This document shows, piece after piece, positions 10,443 through 22,758 of a stretch of DNA of 64,000 bases. The DNA comes from Marvania coccoides (lineage: Eukaryota; Chlorophyta; Trebouxiophyceae; Chlorellales; Chlorellaceae). Location of the stretch: the NCBI GenBank assembly GCA_963854735.1, contig OY978104.1, forward strand, positions 1,178,001 to 1,242,000, written 5' to 3'. Position numbers and translations under genes: made by a program. Below the pieces are notes generated by a model that was not told where the DNA came from, made no database searches, and worked only from the letters and a program-made list of their open reading frames with translations. The first letter of the stretch is position 1. Each line of letters starts with the position of its first letter.

Positions 10443-12276
10443 ATGGCTGCCGAAAGTAACAATGGTATTTACCTCATTCACACGTCAACGTATCTCGTCT
10501 TCGCCGCGCTGCAGGGACCTGATTCAGCGGCCAACGCCCGTGTCTCTTTTGCTGAACAAACTAGAGAAAATCCACCGGAAAAGATCAGCACACGTCCTCA
10601 GGCTCACTTGAATTTGCACATTGTGGATTGGGTGAAGCTGTCGGACCAGTCCCCACTTGCTAAACATGCCCATGTGTTTCTGCAGAACTTGAAGAACAAC
10701 AGCGGTGACATTCGAGCCCAGTGGCAGCAAAGGTTAAATGCAGCCAAGCCTAGGGGCGTCATTGTTTCTGCCGGGGGCTCGGCTTCCCTGGCCAATGCGT
10801 TTGTTGTCCTTCACGTCCTGCGGAACACACTGGAAAGCAAGCTTCCAATTGTTGTTATGTATTGGCGAGAGAGGGAGGCTTCTGCAGGGACTATTTCATT
10901 TTTTAAGAGGCACATTGATGACTTGGAGTTCGTTGACATGAGCAGCTTTCCCTACCCCGCGCATCACATTCCGTTGTTTGGCGGAAAGGAAAACCCCTCG
11001 ACTAGAGATGAAGGCTACATCTTAAAAATAACAGCGCTTTATTTCGCTCCATTTCGAGAGGTAGGTGGAGCGTGTTTTCTTTTCCTTTTCGCACATTTCG
11101 CACTCCTTTGAACTGACGCCAACTTTTCTTGCCCTCAAAATGGTTTCAGGTGATTTTATTGGACAGTGATTCGACGCCATTAAAGCCATTAGCGCCATTG
11201 TTCGATTTAAGTGAATATTTGGCGCATGGAAATCTCTTCTGGCCGGATCTTTGGCGGCGAAAAGTGTCGCTGTTCCACGCTTTGGGTCTGGAGGCCCACA
11301 GCCCATGGTGGTCCGACCCTGATGATATTGGAAGATTTAAAAAAAATGCTCTATCTGTGTTGGGACTTCCCTCCAATGAGACAACCCCAACAGAGTTTAC
11401 GGCAGAGCAAAAAAAAACATTGTTGACACTCAAGCTTCCTGCCAATCAGGCTGAGGCTGGCCAGATTGTTTTTGATAGGTGAGACGCAAAATTTTTGTTC
11501 TATGCGATATTTAAAACTGGCTGACTTGCTCGTCTCATTGCAAGTGCAGGGCTCGCCATTGGGACGTTCTTGAGTGTCTGTTGTTCCTTAACTCCCATTC
11601 AGACATCGTGTATAAAATCCCTGGGGTTTTAGGAGATAAAGACACGTTCAAGGTTGCATTTACACTGGCGGGCAAGGCGAATGAGTACACTCAGGTCCAG
11701 CATCCTCCAGCGTTTCCTTTAGCCGACCGCTCGGCAGCGATGGACCCAGATTCCAAGGTGGGCACTCACAATGCTGATTTTAAATCACGAAACCAGTTTT
11801 TATTACGTTTCTTCTATTTTTCGTTTCAACAGAACTGCCACGCAAGGGCCAGGTACCACAATCTCGGCTTGGTGCAGCTTCACCCTGACGGAAGCCCTCT
11901 CTTTCATCATCGAGCTGCGAGAGGTAAATTTTCGGGCCGGGGCCCACCTGGGGAAGAGGGGCTACCAATCTCTTACCTTACATTGCCTTCATCAGATGCC
12001 CAAGCATGGATGATGTTCGGTATAAACGATTGTGAAGATTGGCAGTGGGGATTTCGTGACGAACATGTCATCCTATACGAGTGCGGCAAAAATTGCACCT
12101 GCGCTGTGGAATCAATGGCGAACGCTGAGCTGGCGTGCTCGGGCAGGCATGAGCAAGAAAAGGAGTTGTCGCCGACGCCGGTGTCGATTCTGTTGCTGCC
12201 CAATGATTTGTACGTGAGAAAAATCTCCATAGCAGAAACTGAAGCATATGCATACATGCCTTTCAATGAGAATTGA
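10443..12276 (+). CDS. GT71-like (MNN1 family) mannosyltransferase
   Basis: Five exons: 10443-11060, 11150-11478, 11550-11757, 11833-11923 and 11996-12276 (508 aa). All junctions are GT-AG and phases agree; the last two introns are multiples of three with open frames, so retention is possible. Family features in order are RGVIVSAGG and the LPIVV-YW strand, VILLDSDSTPL (DxD, metal and nucleotide-sugar binding) at about residue 211, an FWPDLW block, the AGQIVFDR / W-VLECLLFLN region, GDKDTF and a C-terminal LVQLHPDGSPLFHH block. This order is typical of the putative mannosyltransferase family PF11051. No signal anchor is present in the part read from 10443; a candidate exon lies upstream at 10218. 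The probable role is addition of alpha-linked mannose in the Golgi. Confidence 0.82.
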
Positions 12277-13250
12277 GAATTCCAAGTTTATATTAAAATT
12301 AGATTCGAATATTTGAAAACACATCCATTCTATTTTTTGTATTATTGGCGCCACGCAGCCATGTATATTATTCTCGGTATAAAAAAAACCCGACCCAATA
12401 TTATCAGTATGCAACAAACAGCATTTTACTATTATTCCTGCCAAACCCTTATGAATAACCGATTCATTGAAATCCTATATTTAGCTTTGAAAGAAAACCC
12501 CTCCGGTGTCCGACTGAAACGTCGCGCTGGAGTCCACCAGTAGGCATTGTAGCTGCCTTTTGTGTGCCTGATCTGCAGCGGCTTCTTGGCCTGCGAATTC
12601 AGCCTGGGAGCTTCGTCTGTCTCCTCTGGGAGCGGGACGAGCAACGAGCGGGACGAGCAACGAGCGTTGCCATTTGTTGGACTCATTTGCTCCAAATGAA
12701 AACGGGCCGTCAATTTACAAAAAATTTAGCTGCTGGCAAAAGCTAATCTGGGGGTGCTGCTCAGTCGTCATCATCATCTGCGCAGCTTCACACTCTGGCG
12801 CATCATTACTGGATGTCATGTTGCAGCTACAATTTATCGAGTACAGTCAAATTTGACATTTTTATCGTTCGATTTTAAAACCTGCAAGCCTTGAATGCAT
12901 AGATACATATCCAAAACATTCATGTTGAAGTGTGTTCGTATTATATTTACGGCTCTGTAGCAAGCTCATTACTTAAAATCGCCGCAGTGTCACTCAGCTG
13001 CGCATTTTTTTATAATTTTCCAAAATGCGACTTTTTGTGCGCTGATCTAGGTCTATTGTATCTTTTTGGGGGGCAAATACAAATTCCAGCTTTGCAATCA
13101 AAGACTGATTTGCGAATGATCGCATACCCCACAACTCGGGAGGCCGGGAAATGATGAGTCGTTCATCAACACAACTTTGAATCATTATCTTGCTTATTGC
13201 TCATTTTTGAATCGTTTTTCATCTCTTGTTTGGACTTTAAAGCTGGTTTC
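12277..13250. other. Spacer, no gene seen
   Basis: AT-rich. It contains a 16-bp direct duplication (GAGCGGGACGAGCAAC) at about 12631-12665. Short open frames show no recognisable protein. Confidence 0.4.
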
Positions 13251-14552
13251 ATGACAGCGATGGGGATGTTGGATCAACTCAAACATTCCGTTGTCCAACA
13301 GTGGCGAACTCGCCCTGGCGCAGTCATCATCGGGTCTCTAGTTATCATCGGCTTGTTTTTTGTCTGGCCCTCTTCAAGTGGCACCCCACGCGGATCCAGC
13401 AGCCCCGTCGACTTCTCAAATCACACCGATAGCGCCCTAGTCAAACTCATTTCTGATCGGGTTAGCGAGCTTATCTATGCCAGGTGCAGTGGAGCCCAGT
13501 TGAGAAGAAAAGCCACCTCTTCGGTGGTCCACTCTGGCGCACTGGGGCCCTTGTTGGCGGCAGGCAACTCCACCCTTGACGGGAAGCTGCAATTTGAAGA
13601 AGCTACGAACCTGAAGGCTCCATGCGGGTAAGTTGCAATATGAATATATTCATTGCTGCATGTATTTCCACTCAAAGGCATTTCGAAGTTCGTGGAAACC
13701 TTTTTGGCCCCAATTCTAGCTGGCCGCACCGCTCTTGACATCCCTCTTTCCTTCTCCTCTCTCAGGGCTGCCCATGATTGCTGCGAGCGCGCCGTATTCT
13801 TTAGACCCAATACTACTGATTTTCAAGTCTATGAACAAATATTCATTGGTCACTACTTGCGCTACTTGTACGCTCTTTTTGATCGATACAAGCCCAAGTA
13901 CGTTCTCGATGCTGGTGAGTAATTGAATTATTTTCAAATACTGCTTTTCATTATTCGATGCCCTATTCATTTATATATTTGTTTAAACATCCGTTTTTTG
14001 TCTGCAGGTGCCAATGCCGGATTCTCAGCCATGCTATTCAAACTGCTATGGCCGAATTGCACGATAGTGGCGCTGGAGCCTGATCCTTCCAATTTCGCAG
14101 CCTTGTCGAGAAACATGGAAGGTCAAACTGATGTTCATGTTTTGAATGCGGGGCTGTGGAGGAAAACGGCCAAGATTGGACAGCAGGCAAATCATGGCGA
14201 GTGGGGCAAGGTGTTTCAAGAAGTGGGTAGAAGATCGAAGAATGCGATGCAGGCGTACGGAGTGAAGGACTTGGCCCGCAAGTTCAATATTCCGTCTTTC
14301 GATTTTGTGAAAATTGACATCGAGGGCTCTGAGGGAGTGGTTTTCGACCCCGAAGCCGACCTTTCATGGATTCCCGCTGCCAAGGTGGTGTCCCTGGAGA
14401 TTCATGATTTTTTTGCCGGGTATTTTGGATTGAAAGACGTCAGCTCTCGGGTTGCTGCTGCGTTCAAACACCTGCCGTTTAAAATTGTGACCGACAACGA
14501 GCACGTAATGTTTGTTTCGAAAGAAATAGACGCACTGCTGAGGCCATTGTAA
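13251..14552 (+). CDS. FkbM-family methyltransferase A
   Basis: Three exons: 13251-13627, 13766-13914 and 14008-14552 (356 aa), GT-AG introns in phases 2 and 1. A basic/Gln-rich N-terminus precedes one transmembrane segment (VIIGSLVIIGLFFVW). The catalytic part has the SAM motif YVLDAGANAGFSA split by intron 2, acidic loop VALEPDPSN, and the FkbM hallmark DFVKIDIEGSEG. Members of this family O-methylate sugars and polyketides, so a glycan methylase of the Golgi lumen is likely. The gene is a paralog of the one at 21038-22267 with identical intron positions. About 220 bp (14246-14463) are nearly identical between them although the flanking exon sequence is clearly diverged. Confidence 0.88.
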
Positions 14553-15159
14553 CGAAAACTATTATTAAATAAACTCACTGAACTGCCATTAGTAATTAAT
14601 AGTTGAGTAGCATTTCGTTAGTCACGCATTTTTTTCCCTTGGCGGTTTTCTAAAGTTTTGGATGCTCACGATTTGAAATTCTCACTTCAACGCATTTTTT
14701 TATCCTTATTTTTGCTATGCATCTGTCCCTTCTTTAGGAGTGCATCCTTTGGCGCCGGCAATCTCCTAAGTTTGGTTCTATCTCGTCGCAACATAGGCAT
14801 GGCACACACCAAACCGCATGGCCGAAGTGACTAGAATCTTACCGCACGGCTGCATGGCATTATATCCATAATTATAGATCAACATTTTCGGTAATTCACA
14901 TTCTCGGTAATATAATAGACTTGAATTTATAAGTATCAGCATGCAAACTTTTTTTTGAATTCTTTTTCCTATGCAATTTTGTCGGCCATTTCCATTACCT
15001 AATTTTCGAAAGCGTGATGTGGCACAATGCCCATTTACGCCCATCATTTACAAATTACGACGGCAATGCCGCCATCTATGGAAGATAAGGAAGGCCTTCG
15101 ATGTATCTTCGATTGCCGCCCCCCAAGCCGACAATTTCCCCATCGGGGTAAAATATTTG
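14553..15159. other. Spacer, no gene seen
   Basis: AT-rich intergenic sequence ahead of an R2 repeat. No coding signal recognised. Confidence 0.4.
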
Positions 15160-15300
15160 GACTAGGGAAACCTTTGAGTAGGAACTGTGCACCTGCTATA
15201 GGCGTCCTCCCCCTGGGGTCTCCTTAAATCTTATTTTTGTTGAGAATACGACTGAGCATAATTATCCTCGGTGCTTGTTGAGCATATGAAAAAAATCATC
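15160..15300 (+). repeat. Dispersed repeat R2, copy 2
   Basis: Aligns end to end with 3664-3800, from GGGAAACCTTTGAGTAGGAA through the TATGAAAAAAATC end. Its spread between glycan genes and near both window ends indicates a mobile origin. Confidence 0.8.
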
Positions 15301-15481
15301 GTGCCCATCTAGAACACATAATTTGCAGTAGGCATATTACCATGCGCAGAGATGTGGCTAAGAGAGATGTTTTGCATCCCTGTCTGTCGTTTGTCAATGT
15401 ATTTTGTCCAGCAAATTTTCATTCGTATATTAAATGAGTTCCTGTTTTCAAAAATTGATTTCAAAAATAGAAAACAAGATT

Positions 15482-16992
15482 TCATCGCTGCTGTTGCATA
15501 CCCTCATTCCCCTTTTCCCACCAGGGCACTTCCCATGAATGTGTCCAATACGTCAGCACATGGGCGTTGGGGTACGTTTCTGCACATGTGCGCTGCTTGC
15601 CGGGAGTGTGAATCGAAGTCTTATTGCATTTGTCCTCAAACACCGCCCTTGAGCTTTCATCATTCCAATCGGCGATAAAAATATAACCTGCGTCATAAAA
15701 AGAAAGAGGAAATTGCTTAGCAGTTAGTGCTTGTGGGTTGGTGACCACATGAAGCGTATTTTTTATGCGCAGCTACTTTCCTGCAGGCAGCGTAACCACT
15801 CTTGCTTCCTCCCCCAATGTGCATTTCCAAGTATCGTGGACCTGCAAAAAGAGAAAATGAGATTTTCATTGAGCGTCATAATTTTAGTGCTTGCAAAGGA
15901 ATCGTCTAAAGATTTGTATAAAACGTTAAAAACGCATTTTTAGGAACATAAAAATACGCACATGCTTCAACAACACCGGCCCCGTGCTCTCTTCCGCCTT
16001 AACCTCTTCATTGAAGGTAATATTATTCCTCACTGCCTCGTCCCTTTTTACTTCCCATGCCTTCATTTCCTCCTTCACCCGGTGCGCAATTACACCCACC
16101 GCAAACAGCCAAAACGGGTGTCCAGGGGCCGAAGCCATCCATGCATTCTGAAAGAAATTGAAATTGGGAAGGCATGGCGAGCCAGGATTCACTAAATAAC
16201 TTTATAAAGCAATGCGTAGTACCATTTCTGCTGATAGTTTGCAATTAGAAAATTCGACTGAATAACAACTCACAGGTATGTTGTGGGGGAAAGCAGTATC
16301 CCCAGACATCATTCCCACCATCGCCTGCCCCTTTGCCGACCAATGCTTGGTCAGATTGCTCATAGACCGCAGGCACCACGTGTCCAGGTCGGCGTACACG
16401 CCTCCGTAGCGGTGCATGTATAAATTTCGCACAGAGTCCACTCGCATGATGTGTCGGGGCATGCCATCGTAAACAGGCAAAAACCAGGGGTAATGGTTCT
16501 TCACGAGGTCCCTGTTGTCGTCGTCAGTCCACAAACGATACTCCCAGTCCGGGTTTTGGTCATGCCAGCTTTTAGACCTGGAAGAAGAGGAAGGAAAAGT
16601 CATATTGGAAATAAATACACAAATCAAGTGGTTTGGCTGGATATCAAGCATGCAAAGAAAGCGCACCACTTCTTGAAGTCGGAAGGAACTTCCTTGCTCT
16701 TCCATGACTGGTGAATGAGGCTGGTGATGGGCGAGGACAGCAGAGACGGCGGTGGCGGTGTCTCAAATGCGGAATGAAACAATTGGGCCACCAAAGCATC
16801 GGAGAGGCCCACGCTGTTGCACTTGTCGATGCGGTCGAGAATCTTTGGGATCTCCAGCGGGTTCCATGGCTTTGTTGATGGATCGTTACCCTTGAAACAA
16901 AACCTCCTTGGAACGGCGATGAATAAAACAACCGCAACAGCAGCTAGCAAAATCCTACGCGGCCTTCGCCGCCTTGTCACTTGAATGAACAT
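15482..16992 (-). CDS. OCH1-like GT32 glycosyltransferase a
   Basis: Five exons on the minus strand: 16667-16992, 16274-16577, 15962-16147, 15781-15841 and 15482-15687 (360 aa). The ATG at 16992 gives TRRRRPRR followed by one transmembrane segment, a classic Golgi type II anchor. Conserved blocks are LIHQSWKSKEVPSDF, WEYRLWTDDDNRDLV, a GG-YADLDTW segment with the DxD motif in exon 2, and NAWMASAPGHPFW in exon 3. These are typical of alpha-1,6-mannosyltransferase-like GT32 enzymes. Intron 4 (15688-15780) must start with GA to keep the frame and match its paralog (LPAG then YIFIADW), so it is a GA-AG intron, a mutated donor, or a sequence error. A paralog lies at 18882-20319; the intron near its C-terminus is absent here. 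Confidence 0.85.
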
Positions 16993-17740
16993 AGTACACC
17001 AAAACAAAACAAGTGCACGGCAAAGAATTAGAAAACAAATTGCTGCAGTGGATCGAATCAATCAAACGTGTCGAGTTAGTTGATCACTACAAAGTAAAGA
17101 TGGCTATAGATTTACGGCATCTTTGTATCAATGAAAATGCATTTGTATCATTAAATTTAAAGAAATGAACCCTGAACGAGCGGGAATTTGCCGGGGAAGG
17201 GATAGGTTCTAGGGGGGGGTAAATTCTCATAGCGGCGGAAGAAATTAGGGAGAATTTACTTCGGGAGGGAGAATTTGCGAAACGTTCATTTTTGTTGCGT
17301 TTCGCTTCTGTTTACATGTTACATATTTATATGGACCACCATTATGGAGATTTCCTCGGTTCCGAGACGTTCGAGAAGGGGGGGAATTGCCACCGGAATT
17401 GCAGCTAAATCCCCACCCAATTTTGAATTTAATCTGTCCTCCATCTCGTCGCTTAATTTTCCGTTCGATTCCAGTTTATAAATACAACACCGTTCCTCAA
17501 TAACCCATCGTATAGCTACCACCTCCACCTGAAGGACCTGAGAGCGCTGACGCGTTGCACCATTCCATTTTTTTCATGCATTACACCTTGTTCCCCCGTT
17601 TATGCAGTCATTTTTAATGTCTTGGTCTTCTATTCATTTGATACACTCCTGAGTTATAGTATTTGGGCCTATTGTCTCGGTGAAAATGTCGTTCTCCATT
17701 GAAAATTTGATCACAGAATAGGACTTTTCGACGACAAAAA

Positions 17741-18730
17741 ATGATGTTGCAAAATCACCGAGATGGTTTTGCGTCCCTGACCATGGGACAAAAAACTGGC
17801 GCCGCGCTGGCCTCCCTTGCACTGATCTGGTTCGGCAAGTTGATCAAATCAGCATCGTACTCTTCCCATTTCAAATAATAATAATCTCACTCCCCATTTG
17901 TTTCTTTGATCAGTGCGAGTCATGTTGTCTGGGGACGACATGACTGCCCCTGGCGCTCCAACCGTCAACACCCAAGTGTTTCAGAGCATCTACAGTGAAG
18001 GCGGGTGGGGCAATTTAGGAAACGGCTCAGGTGCGCTGACGACATTTCTCGGCATTTCTCAGCTGTCTAAAGTAAATCATAGTTATTTGTCACAATTTCA
18101 CTTCTTTCTTCTCCTCAAACAGGCTCTGGATCGACAATGGCGGCAACCAAGCGAGCCCGCCTCATCGTGGAGCTGCTGGTCACCAAGTACGACGTGGCCG
18201 CCATGGTGGACGTCCCCTGCGGCGGCATGACGTGGATGCCGCACGTCGTGGAGCGCATTCGCATGTCCAGACCCAAATTTAAATACTTGGGCCTGGATGT
18301 TGTGCCCACCGTGATAGAAACCAATACTAAGCGGTTCAAAAAACTGCCGCACTACAAATTTAAGGTGCTGGACATGGCGCAGCAGAAGCTGCCCAAGGGG
18401 TACGATCTGGTGTGGTCTCGGGACGCGCTGCAGCACTTGCCGTACGAGTTCATCATTGGTGCTATCGAAAACTTCTCAAAATCATCGGCAAAATACCTGG
18501 CGGTGGGCAGCTACTTGGACGGCAGCAACGCCGACATTTCGATCGGCGCCTACTTCTCTATTGACCTCAGAAAAGAGCCGTTCAGCATGGACAAGCCGGT
18601 GGACATTATTGAGGAGGAGGCTGAAGAGGAGAACGAGCTCAAGGCGGAGAAAGTGGTGCTGGTGTACCCCATTTCGTACCTACGCAAACTCAACTTCAAA
18701 CAGATGCGAAAGAGGGCGGGAATCAAATGA
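17741..18730 (+). CDS. Class I SAM-dependent methyltransferase, membrane-anchored
   Basis: Three exons: 17741-17834, 17914-18030 and 18123-18730 (272 aa). Intron 1 begins with GCAAGT, a GC-AG intron; using it joins the frames in phase 1 and completes a transmembrane segment (ALASLALIWF). Catalytic features are MVDVPCGGMTWM (motif I), KYLGLDVVP (motif II), and YDLVWSRDALQHLP (motif IV). An acidic stretch rich in Glu precedes the last strand. The FQSIYSEGGWG-GS lead-in is typical of methyltransferases found in glycan loci. The substrate is unknown; O-methylation of a sugar is inferred from the neighbours. It sits between the two GT32 paralogs. Confidence 0.78.
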
Positions 18731-18881
18731 TAACAAGTATGACAATTAAATGCTCTTAATAAAATTAAATAATTCATGCATTGCGAATTCTATTCATTTA
18801 TGTATATATGTACACATATGCAGCATAATATAAAATGGTTATCTTGAAGCAGAGTATGGTAATTATCATATGATTATAATC

Positions 18882-20319
18882 TTAAGCGGAGTAGAGGTCA
18901 ATGTCGTATCTTGTGTCATTCAGTCCATTTTTTTTCCACCAGGGCACCTCCCAAGAATGGGTCCTTCAAAAAGAAGGCAAGCCGATGTTAAGATTGTGTG
19001 CACTTGGCAGAAGTGCAAAATATTGAACGCACCAATATGTTAGCACGTGGGCATCGGGATATGCAGCACGACACTTTTCTTGGCCTTCATTGGTAGTGAT
19101 CGTGGAATAATTGCAGTCCCTGTTGAACGCCTGTCTCGTGCCATCATTGTGCCAGTCTGAAATGAAAATGTATCCCGCAGGAAGAGTAACGAGATTCGAT
19201 ATGTTTTGTAGCATGCACTGCCACGTGTCATGCGCCTGCACAAAACCACACCGTATTGATATTAAAAGCCCATGCAAGCAACAGGGCTGCATATCAATAC
19301 GCAAATCAATATATTCAACGGCATTTTGTAGGTGTACTCACATCTTTTAAGGCCACCGGCCCAGTGACCGACTCAACTGGCAGTTGATCGTTGAAGGCTC
19401 GGTCCTCTTTCTGTGCTGCCTCTTTCTTTTTCAGTTCTTGCTCAAAGAGGCGCTTTGTTAAGCCCACTACAAACAACCAAAACGGATTTCCAGGCGCTGA
19501 CGCCATCCATGCATTCTGCAAATACAAAATGTAAAAATACAATAAAATATATAATATTTGGTAAAGAAGCTTAATTTTCTCATTATGATATGTTGAACAT
19601 GCTATATATTTTTTCATATTTTATTTCGGCCTAAACGACTCACTGGTATGTTGTGCGGGAATGCATCGTCACCAGACATCCTTCCCACTACTGCCTGCCC
19701 AGGCCCCCAACCTCTCGAGAGATTGCTCATTGACCGCAGGCACCACGTGTCCAGGTCGGCGTAAACCCCTCCGTAGCGGTGCATGTAGAAATTTCGCGCA
19801 AAGTCCACTCGCAAAATGGGCCGGGGCATTCCATCATAAATGGGCAGAAACCAGGGGTAGTGGTTCATCACCAGCTCGCGGTTATCTTCATCAGTCCACA
19901 GTCGGTACTCCCAGCCTGGATTTGCGTTGCGCCAGCTGTCCGACCTGTGCGGAAAAGATACGAGTAGAAAAGCAGATGTTGGTTGCGCAATAAACCAGCG
20001 ATGCACAACTTTTAACGCACCATTGTTTAAATAGTGGAGGAACATCGGTGTTCTTCCACGATTGGTGTATTATTTTTGCCAGCGGAGGGGCTTTTTGTTC
20101 TGCCATGCTCAGAGCGGTGAGAAAGAGTTGGATGACCACTTTATCGGGAAGCTGCACGCTGTTGCAAACGTTGACGCGCGAATTGTATAAAATGCCTAGC
20201 TGCAATAGCCTCCAGTGTTTCTCTAGAGCCCCTCTGTTACTAAAAACAATAAAACAAACAAAGATGGCGACGAAAAACGTGCGTGCACGTATCCGTACTC
20301 CCCGATGATGGCCCATCAT
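18882..20319 (-). CDS. OCH1-like GT32 glycosyltransferase b
   Basis: Five exons: 20021-20319, 19644-19944, 19342-19515, 19033-19235 and 18882-18963 (352 aa), with consistent phases. The ATG at 20319 (MMGHHRG) precedes an Arg-rich tip and one transmembrane segment. Conserved blocks parallel copy a: KIIHQSWKNTDVPPLF, WEYRLWTDEDNRELV, YADLDTW (DxD) and NAWMASAPGNPFW. LPAGYIFISDW is continuous here, whereas copy a has an intron inside it. Conversely this copy has an intron after HVLTYW that copy a lacks. The last exon encodes a different C-terminal tail. The last acceptor is AAG rather than CAG. The gene points away from FkbM B. Confidence 0.85.
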
Positions 20320-21037
20320 TAAATCGGGTTTGAGATAAGTAATACGCAAGTCTTATTCATTCAAGCTCGTATTACTTCGCAAAAAAAATGTTTGAATGAT
20401 TGCTTGGTGGGAATGCCTGTTTTCAAAATATCCAAAACCAAGAAATATATTTAATTGTCGGAATACTGCTTAAACTATTAAGCAGCGTTAGTTGCAAATT
20501 TCACGTATTTTTTGGCACGAAATGAAACAAACTTGAATTACAGTAATTAATAACGCGTACGCCCTACCTTATTCGTGCGCGCTTTAATTGCAATTATTAG
20601 ATTTTTTCAATAGTCAATTTTACTAGCAACTTATTTTTTAGATTGTTTGAATGCCGATGGTGTTCAAAGCTACCGTACGTTGGGGGGAGTGAAAACGCGT
20701 TTGCCCACCCGATTCAATTTTATAATGAAGTCTTTAGTTTTACTTTAATCGTTTCGCTCTAATGCACTAGTATTTAAAGGATGATGATGATGCATCCCCC
20801 CCTTTTTTCAAGAATTTTTCAAAACATATTTGCCATCTCAGCTCAAGTATCTAAAACAGTCCATGCTTTATAGCAGAAAGGACGTGTATTTACTGTCAAA
20901 CTTGCGCGCAGGCCTTCAATTGTTCCTTGCTTCGATTTATTATTACTTTTTTTCCCTCGCCCTTTCATTAGTTTGTTATTCGTTGCTACACAGTTTGAAC
21001 TGTTTTTTTCTTAATCGAATTATTTTGCCATTTTGCG
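20320..21037. other. Divergent intergenic region between GT32 b and FkbM B
   Basis: About 720 bp of very AT-rich DNA between two outward-pointing genes. It presumably contains both promoters. No repeat or coding sequence recognised. Confidence 0.45.
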
Positions 21038-22267
21038 ATGGTTGTAAAGGCAAGATCCCGGCTCTCAGCTGCCCAGCACTGGCGATCAAAGCCTGGCGCA
21101 CTAGTGCTTGTAGCTTTATCTCTGGCCGTATTATTTACACGTGGAGCCCCACTTTCCGGAGAACGCAGGCCCGTGGATTTTTATGAGCGCACCGACAAGG
21201 CCCTCACCCAAAAAATCACTGACCACATAGCTGAGAGCGTTTATGCCAGCTGCATAGGCGATCGGCTGCAGAGGAAAAAGGACACGAATCCAATCCATGC
21301 GCACGTTTTGAAGACGTTGATGGTGCTGCCCAACTTCAAGAAAGTCGACGATGCTGGAAACAAGTACTTTGAGGAGGTTTCAGTTTTGAGGGCCCCCTGC
21401 GGGTGAGTTGAAAGGGAAAAATGCTCGTCTTCAATCTTTTTTTACCTGTATTTTTAAGGCGTACCTAGCCTCTTCTTCCAGGGCAACACATGACTGCTGT
21501 GAGCGCACCGTGTTTTTCCGACCCAACACCACCGACTTCCAGGTGTACGAACAAATATTTATTAAGCATTATATGCGCTACCTGTACGCTCTTTTCGACC
21601 AATACAAGCCCAAGTATGTACTTGACGCTGGTGAGTTCCATTACCGTTCGCTGAATAGCTACACCTGGCTGTATATTAATGTATTCCATTGTTCATTCTT
21701 TGTTTGTGTATTTTATTCCCAGGTGCCAATGCTGGGTTTTCTGCTACGCTGTTCAAGCTGCTGTGGCCCGATTGCACGATAGTCGCGCTGGAGCCCGATC
21801 CCTCCAACTTTGAGGTCTTGTCCAAAAACATGGCAGGGCAGAAGGACGTCCACATTTTGAATGCGGGGCTGTGGAGAAGAAATGCCAAGATTGGACAGCA
21901 GGCAAATCATGGCGAGTGGGGCAGGGTTTTTGAAGAAGTGGATTCCAGCACCAAAGATGCGATGCAGGCGTACGGAGTGAAGGACTTGGCCCGCAAGTTC
22001 AATATTCCGTCTTTCGATTTTGTGAAAATTGACATCGAGGGCTCTGAGGGAGTGGTTTTCGACCCCGAAGCCGACCTTTCATGGATTCCCGCTGCCAAGG
22101 TGGTGTCTCTGGAGATTCATGATTTTTTTGCCGGGTATTTTGGATTGAAAGACGTCAGCTCTCGGGTTGCTGCTGCTTTCGAAGGTTTGCCGTACAAAGT
22201 GGTGACTGATAACGAACATGTGATGTTTGTGTCTAATGAGATAGGTTCGACGATGCAGTCGTCATAA
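21038..22267 (+). CDS. FkbM-family methyltransferase B
   Basis: Three exons: 21038-21402, 21482-21630 and 21723-22267 (352 aa), with the same phases as copy A. A basic N-terminus and a transmembrane segment (ALVLVALSLAVLF) precede the catalytic domain. The SAM motif YVLDAGANAGFSA, VALEPDPSN and DFVKIDIEGSEG are all intact. Exon 1 is strongly diverged from copy A at the protein level, exon 2 is close, and the central part of exon 3 (21958-22176) is almost identical at the DNA level. The 3' end diverges again in protein and in the untranslated region. Probable sugar O-methyltransferase of the secretory pathway. Confidence 0.88.
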
Positions 22268-22566
22268 CTCTGTCCTGTATGTGTTTTTCCCCGTCTTTTT
22301 CCTCGACCCTTTTTTTTTTCCTACCCTTCTTTTCTTGGGCAGTCCAACAGAATTGTTTTTCAAATCATTTTTCGTTGCGTGGCATCATCATTATTATGTA
22401 CAGTTTTCAAAAAAAATGATTCAGCGACTCCTAAAAATCCATTGTTAATCCTTTTGGGAGAAAAATATCGAAAAAGCAATTTTACCTGAACCAATATCGC
22501 AATTTATCTTGTTTTTTACTTGTAAAGCAGTAGGAACGTAACCTTCCTGCGCAGACAGGAACGTAT
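22268..22566. other. 3' flank of FkbM B
   Basis: T-rich 3' untranslated or spacer sequence. Nothing else seen. Confidence 0.4.
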
Positions 22567-22758
22567 GTGCGTGCATTTCAAGCCGCGCTGGAGACCGCCG
22601 GCGTCAAGCGGGCCCGAGAGGTGTTTTGGGAATTGTTAAAGGAGGCCAGTAGGGCCTCGCTGCCAGCCGCTTGGAGGCGATCGGTGGGGGCGATTCACCC
22701 CTCGTTGCACTGGGACCTTGCTGCCGAGTGTTGGGTGGCGGGGCCGCCAGCCCAATAA
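22567..22758 (+). pseudogene. GC-rich gene or element fragment, unidentified
   Basis: A GC-rich island of about 200 bp in AT-rich surroundings carries one open frame ending at a TAA near 22758. It reads as an alpha-helical, Trp-containing C-terminal segment (REVFWELLKEASRAS). There is no obvious start, and the edges are abrupt. It looks like the tail of a gene or mobile element placed here by rearrangement; no family recognised. Confidence 0.3.
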
